The notes beneath the pieces are model-generated. The model was given only the letters and a program-made list of their open reading frames with translations. It was not told where the DNA came from and searched no databases. Positions 5,379 through 9,062 of a stretch of DNA of 9,062 bases are shown piece by piece. A program made the translations under genes and the position numbers. The DNA comes from HGM12669 sp048527645. Its GTDB lineage: Bacteria > Bacillota > Clostridia > Oscillospirales > CAG-272. Positions within the stretch are counted from its first letter, which is position 1, and the number at the start of each line of letters is the position of its first letter. The stretch lies in contig DBGFNI010000182.1 in the NCBI GenBank assembly GCA_048527645.1, forward strand, positions 1 through 9,062. The letters are read 5' to 3'.

Positions 5379-7258
5379 ACTATCTTCTTTTTTGCCTGCA
5401 GCTGCTGATTCCCGCCGTATCGCTGGGCGGTATCATGCTGTTTTTCTATGACCGATTCCGCATCGAAGCCGCGTTTTTGCCGATTTTATCCGTCAGCATC
5501 GTTACGCTGACGGTGTATCTGGGCGGGATGCTCGGTTTTCTGTGGCACACGTCCATGGCGCTGTATGTGATCGGCATACTTGCCGCCGTGACGGAGACTG
5601 TGCGCATCCTGCGCAAAAAGCTGTCGGTGCGCCCGCTGCTCACCTCACCCGGAGCGGTGCTGTTTTGCCTGTTCTGCATTTATTTCATTATTCGGATGCG
5701 CGGCGCGGTTTCGCTTCATGTTGACAACTTTTCTCATTGGGCGGTTATCATCAAGGAGATGTGCGCAACAAACGCCTTCCCTGTCTCCGGCACGGCTGTG
5801 ACCTTCCGCAATTACACGCCCGGCAGCGCCGTATTTCTGTATTATGTCTGCAACGCCGTCGGCTATAGCGAGGGACACGCGCTGATGGCGCAGGGCATCC
5901 TGCTTTCCGCCGCACTTGTCACGGTTTTTTGCAGGGTACGTTTTCGGAATGTTTTCAGTCTGATCGCGCTGTTTTTCGTCACCGTGATCTGCGTCAGCAT
6001 CCCGGAGCTGCTCGCCGCCTCTTTACACATCTATAACTTTTTGGTTGACGGGCTGATCGCCTATCTCACGGTTGCCGCCGGAATCATTGCCTATGCTTAC
6101 CGCAGGGATCTTCGCCGGTGCCTCATTGTGCTCATCCCCGTAACGTCCCTGCTGTCGATCATCAAAAGCAGCGCCCGCTTCTTCGCCGCGCTGATTGTCG
6201 TGATGGTTGTCGTTTTGTTCACCAAGCAGATTTTCCGGCGCGGTGCGCGCCGGTGGAGCGCCGCATTACGGTCCGTCGGCGGAATCATCCTGCTCTGTGC
6301 GGCACAGTGGCTCTTCCCGTCGCTGTGGAATCGGTATATCATCCATGCGTTTCCCGGCCAGGCGCTCTCCGACAACAAGTTCCCCTCCGGCTTTGGCGCG
6401 CTCCTTTCCGTTTTTTCGGAAAAAGAACCTGCTTATCTGAAAGAAATTGCCGCAAAAATGTGCAAAGAGCTCACCGATTGGACCTCGCCGTCCGTGCGCA
6501 TCCTGCTGGTTGCAGAGTGTTTCGCCGTGCTCATGCTGCTGATCTGCCTGCTCTTGCGGGAAAAGCCGAAGCTGATCGGCGCGGTATTCGCCGCCGCCAA
6601 TCTCACGGGCATCTTCTATATGGCGGAGCTCTACATTCTATATGCGTATATTTTTGATGAAACGGAGGCGACAATCCTTGCTTCCTTTTATCGGTATTTT
6701 TCCACCGGCGCGGCGCTGATCGCCCTGGCACTCTTTACCGGCGGCATTTATCAGGCGAAGCGTTTTTCCCTGCGCTCTCAAAAGGCGCTTGCCGCCACCC
6801 TGTCCGCCGCCGCGATCGCAGCCGGCCTGTATACCGTGCGGGATAACGCCGTGCAGCTGCTGCAGCCGCTGTACCGGGAGGAAACGGCACAACGCCTGTC
6901 GCAGCGAGAAAGCGCAATGCGGTTTTTTGAGCCGATTGCCGCGGTTGTCCCGCCGGACAGCACCGTGGTTTTCTATACGGAAAATACAAGTTTTCTCACC
7001 ACATGCCTGCCGCAGTATGAGCTGCTCACCCGGCACTACAGCATGCTCTATCCGCAGTCCTTTTCCGATCCCGCATATATCCGGGAGTTGGTCGGTAGCT
7101 CGGAATATATCCTGGCGGACGGTGATCTGCAGGCCTTTTGCGAAAGCATGCGCTTGGCGGGATATTCCTTGCCGGACAACGCCGATGCCGTCCTGTACCG
7201 CATCACACATGCAAACGGCGCCGATGCGCTCACCCCTGTAGCCTGTCCCACCCCGTAA
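5375..7258 (+). CDS. Polytopic membrane protein, probable GT-C-like envelope glycosyltransferase
   Basis: A 627-residue integral membrane protein with roughly 12-15 hydrophobic segments between about residues 2 and 486, and a soluble C-terminal part from about 495 to 610. A conserved-looking motif, VDNFSHWAVIIKEM (116-129), lies after about the fourth segment. It is followed by FRNYTPGSAVFLYY (144-157). An acidic residue in an early extracytoplasmic loop plus a C-terminal outer domain recalls GT-C glycosyltransferases using lipid-linked sugars, and clostridial surface-polysaccharide proteins with similar DxxSHW motifs. A second motif-like stretch, FDETEATILASFYRYF (427-442), lies before a late membrane segment. 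The ATG at 5375 overlaps the stop of a tiny ATG-CTA-TGA frame. AAAGGAG lies 19 bases upstream, unusually far. The gene starts 27 bases after mtnN and is probably co-transcribed with it. The glycosyltransferase function is inferred from topology only. Confidence 0.82.
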   Translation: MNYLLFCLQLLIPAVSLGGIMLFFYDRFRIEAAFLPILSVSIVTLTVYLGGMLGFLWHTSMALYVIGILAAVTETVRILRKKLSVRPLLTSPGAVLFCLFCIYFIIRMRGAVSLHVDNFSHWAVIIKEMCATNAFPVSGTAVTFRNYTPGSAVFLYYVCNAVGYSEGHALMAQGILLSAALVTVFCRVRFRNVFSLIALFFVTVICVSIPELLAASLHIYNFLVDGLIAYLTVAAGIIAYAYRRDLRRCLIVLIPVTSLLSIIKSSARFFAALIVVMVVVLFTKQIFRRGARRWSAALRSVGGIILLCAAQWLFPSLWNRYIIHAFPGQALSDNKFPSGFGALLSVFSEKEPAYLKEIAAKMCKELTDWTSPSVRILLVAECFAVLMLLICLLLREKPKLIGAVFAAANLTGIFYMAELYILYAYIFDETEATILASFYRYFSTGAALIALALFTGGIYQAKRFSLRSQKALAATLSAAAIAAGLYTVRDNAVQLLQPLYREETAQRLSQRESAMRFFEPIAAVVPPDSTVVFYTENTSFLTTCLPQYELLTRHYSMLYPQSFSDPAYIRELVGSSEYILADGDLQAFCESMRLAGYSLPDNADAVLYRITHANGADALTPVACPTP

Positions 7259-7261
7259 ATC

Positions 7262-7297
7262 AAAAAAAAGCGGATGCCCTGCCGGCATCCGCTTTTT
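7262..7297. terminator. Strong bidirectional intrinsic terminator
   Basis: GCGGATGCC (7270-7278) pairs perfectly with GGCATCCGC (7284-7292) around CTGCC. Eight A precede it and five T follow, so the stem can extend to 14 pairs. It lies between the convergent ends of the membrane-protein gene (7258) and the SPOCS gene (7306) and should stop transcription from both sides. Confidence 0.93.
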
Positions 7298-7305
7298 CGG
7301 TTGTG

Positions 7306-8907
7306 TTATTCCGGTTCGATGGCAAGCACACGCTCACCCGGCACCGCGTCGGCGGCCGAGAGGTCGATGCTGTTCGCGGCGCGGACCGCCTCCGGGGTGA
7401 CGCGATAGCGCTTGGCAATCTCCCATACGGTTTCTCCCGCGCGGGGATAACAGAGAATCATGCCCTGCTCCTGCCCGCGTGCATAAGGCTGATCCGTGTC
7501 CAGCACCACAGCAGACAAAAACGGCATGTTGATTTTCTCTAAAATCTGGAAGCACAGGTGCACCTCCATATCGCACCGAATCTGCCCGCCGTCTGTTCTG
7601 CCGCGCAGATCTGTCACCGTGCAGCACAGACGCTGATCCATATCGCCCATAAAGCCGTCGCAGGGTGACTCAAACTGAAACGGCACCGAGCCGGTGACAG
7701 AGAAAATATGCGCCATATTCTGATCGTACAGAATCGCCGTCAGCGCGACGGTTCCGCTGATTGAAAAGCGGTTTTTCTCGCTGCGTACCTCAGCCTGCTC
7801 CACCGACGCATGCATGTCAATGATTTTTCCCGGCACATCCTCGCTGACCGGAATCATGCCGCTGACCGTAAAGTTTACCCGGTCGGTCTTGCGATGCTTG
7901 AGCGTGCGGCAGTTCCCGCTCTGTGTCTCACTGGGGCAGGCGGTGGAAAACGCGTCGCGCACCACTTTGTTTTTCACATTCTGACATACCGTAAAGTTGC
8001 AATCCACCACATAATCCAACTCGATGCGCTTCAGCTCGCCCATCCTGTCGCTGCCCGGCTGAATCTGCAATTCTCTGATTTCACATTCGCCGTAGCAAAA
8101 CGCACCCTGCGGCACCTGCGGCGCGGGCACCGTGCGGCTGATGGGAAAATGATGCTGCACGGTCTCAAATCGCGGTTCGTCCTCACCCGCCAGCCGGCAC
8201 AGCACATCGAAATACACATCACACCGGTATTCCAGATTGCCGTCGCTGATTTTTGCATCGGTCAAAATCGCGCTGCACGTGCTTGAAACGATACTGTCAA
8301 GCACGCCGCCGTTTAGCTCCATATCCTCGCTGCAGCGAATGCCGATGTCCTCCAGCGCCCAAAACGCGCTGCTGCAAACGGGAGCGCTCTGCGTCTGTAC
8401 GCAGCGCAGATCTTCTTCACCCGGCACAATTTCATTGCGTGTGACAATTTTGGGCGCGACCGTGCGCGGCGTCACAGGCGTCAAGGCGATGTTGCACTGA
8501 CAGCGCAGGGACATCTTGCGGGGTGAGGTCAGGCGGCAGACAGGTTTTTCCACGACGGGCTGCACCCAGACAATGCAGGCGGGATCCAGATGATGGATGC
8601 TGCAACTCTCCGAAAATCTTTCTTCGGTAGAAAAAGTATGGATGTCCCCTGTGTCCGTCAGATACAGCACTTCCCAATCAATGCTGCCCTCCATGGCGAC
8701 CTTGTCGCCGTTCATATATTTCCCCGCCAGACGCGGGGCTGCGCGCAAACGCAGTATTTTTTCGACCGGCGGCAGATAATCCGGCAATATGTACTCTCCG
8801 GAAACATCCGCTGTGACATTCCCTTCATGCAGTTTTTCAAAGAGTCCCTGCTGTCCTTCCGCCTCCTCCGATACAGTCTTGGGGGTGAATTCCTGATCGT
8901 CCAACAT
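7306..8907 (-). CDS. SPOCS (DUF3794) and LysM protein, SipL-like spore-coat factor
   Basis: A 533-residue protein with SPOCS/DUF3794-like regions at about residues 38-145, 198-275 and 360-450, and a C-terminal LysM domain at about 484-531 (RAGETVWEIAKRYRVTPEAV is its core). This order matches SipL of Clostridioides difficile, which binds the coat ATPase SpoIVA through its LysM domain and guides coat assembly around the forespore. LysM domains more often bind peptidoglycan. There is no signal peptide, as expected for a protein acting in the mother-cell cytoplasm. The ATG at 8907 has AAGGAGG 9 bases upstream; the frame stays open to 9015, but the extra basic residues overlap the promoter and ribosome binding site. 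It has 23 cysteines (4.3 percent), high for a cytoplasmic protein. A sigma-E-like promoter lies upstream. The family is firm; orthology to SipL is inferred. Confidence 0.88.
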   Translation of the reverse strand: MLDDQEFTPKTVSEEAEGQQGLFEKLHEGNVTADVSGEYILPDYLPPVEKILRLRAAPRLAGKYMNGDKVAMEGSIDWEVLYLTDTGDIHTFSTEERFSESCSIHHLDPACIVWVQPVVEKPVCRLTSPRKMSLRCQCNIALTPVTPRTVAPKIVTRNEIVPGEEDLRCVQTQSAPVCSSAFWALEDIGIRCSEDMELNGGVLDSIVSSTCSAILTDAKISDGNLEYRCDVYFDVLCRLAGEDEPRFETVQHHFPISRTVPAPQVPQGAFCYGECEIRELQIQPGSDRMGELKRIELDYVVDCNFTVCQNVKNKVVRDAFSTACPSETQSGNCRTLKHRKTDRVNFTVSGMIPVSEDVPGKIIDMHASVEQAEVRSEKNRFSISGTVALTAILYDQNMAHIFSVTGSVPFQFESPCDGFMGDMDQRLCCTVTDLRGRTDGGQIRCDMEVHLCFQILEKINMPFLSAVVLDTDQPYARGQEQGMILCYPRAGETVWEIAKRYRVTPEAVRAANSIDLSAADAVPGERVLAIEPE

Positions 8908-8967
8908 TGTGTTTTTCCTCCTTTTGGTTTTCTTCATTCGCTGACGCTTCCTGTCTTGGAACAGTAA

Positions 8968-8995
8968 ATGATATGCATGGCACGATGAGAATATG
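8968..8995 (-). promoter_or_regulatory. Candidate sigma-E (sporulation) promoter for the SPOCS/LysM gene
   Basis: On the minus strand, CATATT (8995-8990) is followed after 14 bases by CATATCAT (8975-8968). This resembles the mother-cell sigma-E pattern of an ATATT-type -35 and a CATACAnT-type -10, with two mismatches in the -10. No good sigma-A -35 lies at the right distance. Transcription would start near 8962. Confidence 0.5.
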
Positions 8996-9062
8996 TCCAT
9001 TTTCCGGCGCCACATTCCGCCCCGTGCAGGCCCCTTTTTCTCCCTTCCCTTCGCGCCCGTCA
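8996..9062. other. Window-edge stretch with nothing recognised
   Basis: This end region is C-rich on the plus strand (several GCCCC and CCCTT runs) and contains a GGCGCC palindrome. I see no gene, convincing hairpin or repeat in it. Confidence 0.5.

Noticed and set aside
8908..9015. Longer N-terminus for the SPOCS/LysM protein
   Set aside because: It would cover the candidate promoter and the AAGGAGG site that lies 9 bases before the ATG at 8907.

Overview
The window looks like chromosomal DNA of a GC-rich, spore-forming Firmicute, most likely a gut or rumen clostridium of the Ruminococcaceae/Oscillospiraceae type. Four things support this: an IreB-family protein (restricted to Firmicutes), a SPOCS plus LysM protein of the SipL spore-coat type, strong GGAGG ribosome binding sites with short spacers, and sigma-A-like promoters in AT-rich gaps between GC-rich genes. 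No rRNA, tRNA, CRISPR array, transposase or phage gene was seen. The taxonomic placement is inference.

Left part (1-2400, minus strand): a three-gene operon. It runs from a small membrane-anchored protein of unknown function (TTG start at 2361), to an acetyl-esterase-like alpha/beta hydrolase, to a GH5 glycoside hydrolase. The GH5 gene starts at a GTG inside the end of the esterase gene and is cut by the window edge. Neither enzyme has a signal peptide, so the pair probably works on imported, acetylated beta-linked oligosaccharides in the cytoplasm. A good promoter with an extended -10 box lies at 2396-2424.

Middle (2400-4160, plus strand): a second strong promoter (2445-2473) faces the other way and drives a soluble protein of unknown function that resembles the DUF6179 group. 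A separate promoter drives ireB, the small phosphoprotein regulator linked to PASTA-kinase signalling. An imperfect terminator-like hairpin follows ireB.

Right-middle (4162-7297, plus strand): luxS and mtnN overlap by 8 bases. Together they form the two-step route from S-adenosylhomocysteine to homocysteine and the AI-2 precursor. They are followed closely by a large polytopic membrane protein with a C-terminal soluble domain, probably a GT-C-like surface glycosyltransferase or related envelope protein. This run ends in a strong bidirectional terminator.

Right end (7306-9062, minus strand): a convergent gene for a cysteine-rich SPOCS/LysM protein, probably a spore-coat morphogenesis factor, with a candidate sigma-E promoter upstream. 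The genes are mostly recognisable housekeeping, signalling, sporulation and carbohydrate functions. The least explained items are the DUF6179-like protein, the small membrane protein and the polytopic membrane protein, and I see no clear evidence of a wholly new multi-gene system.
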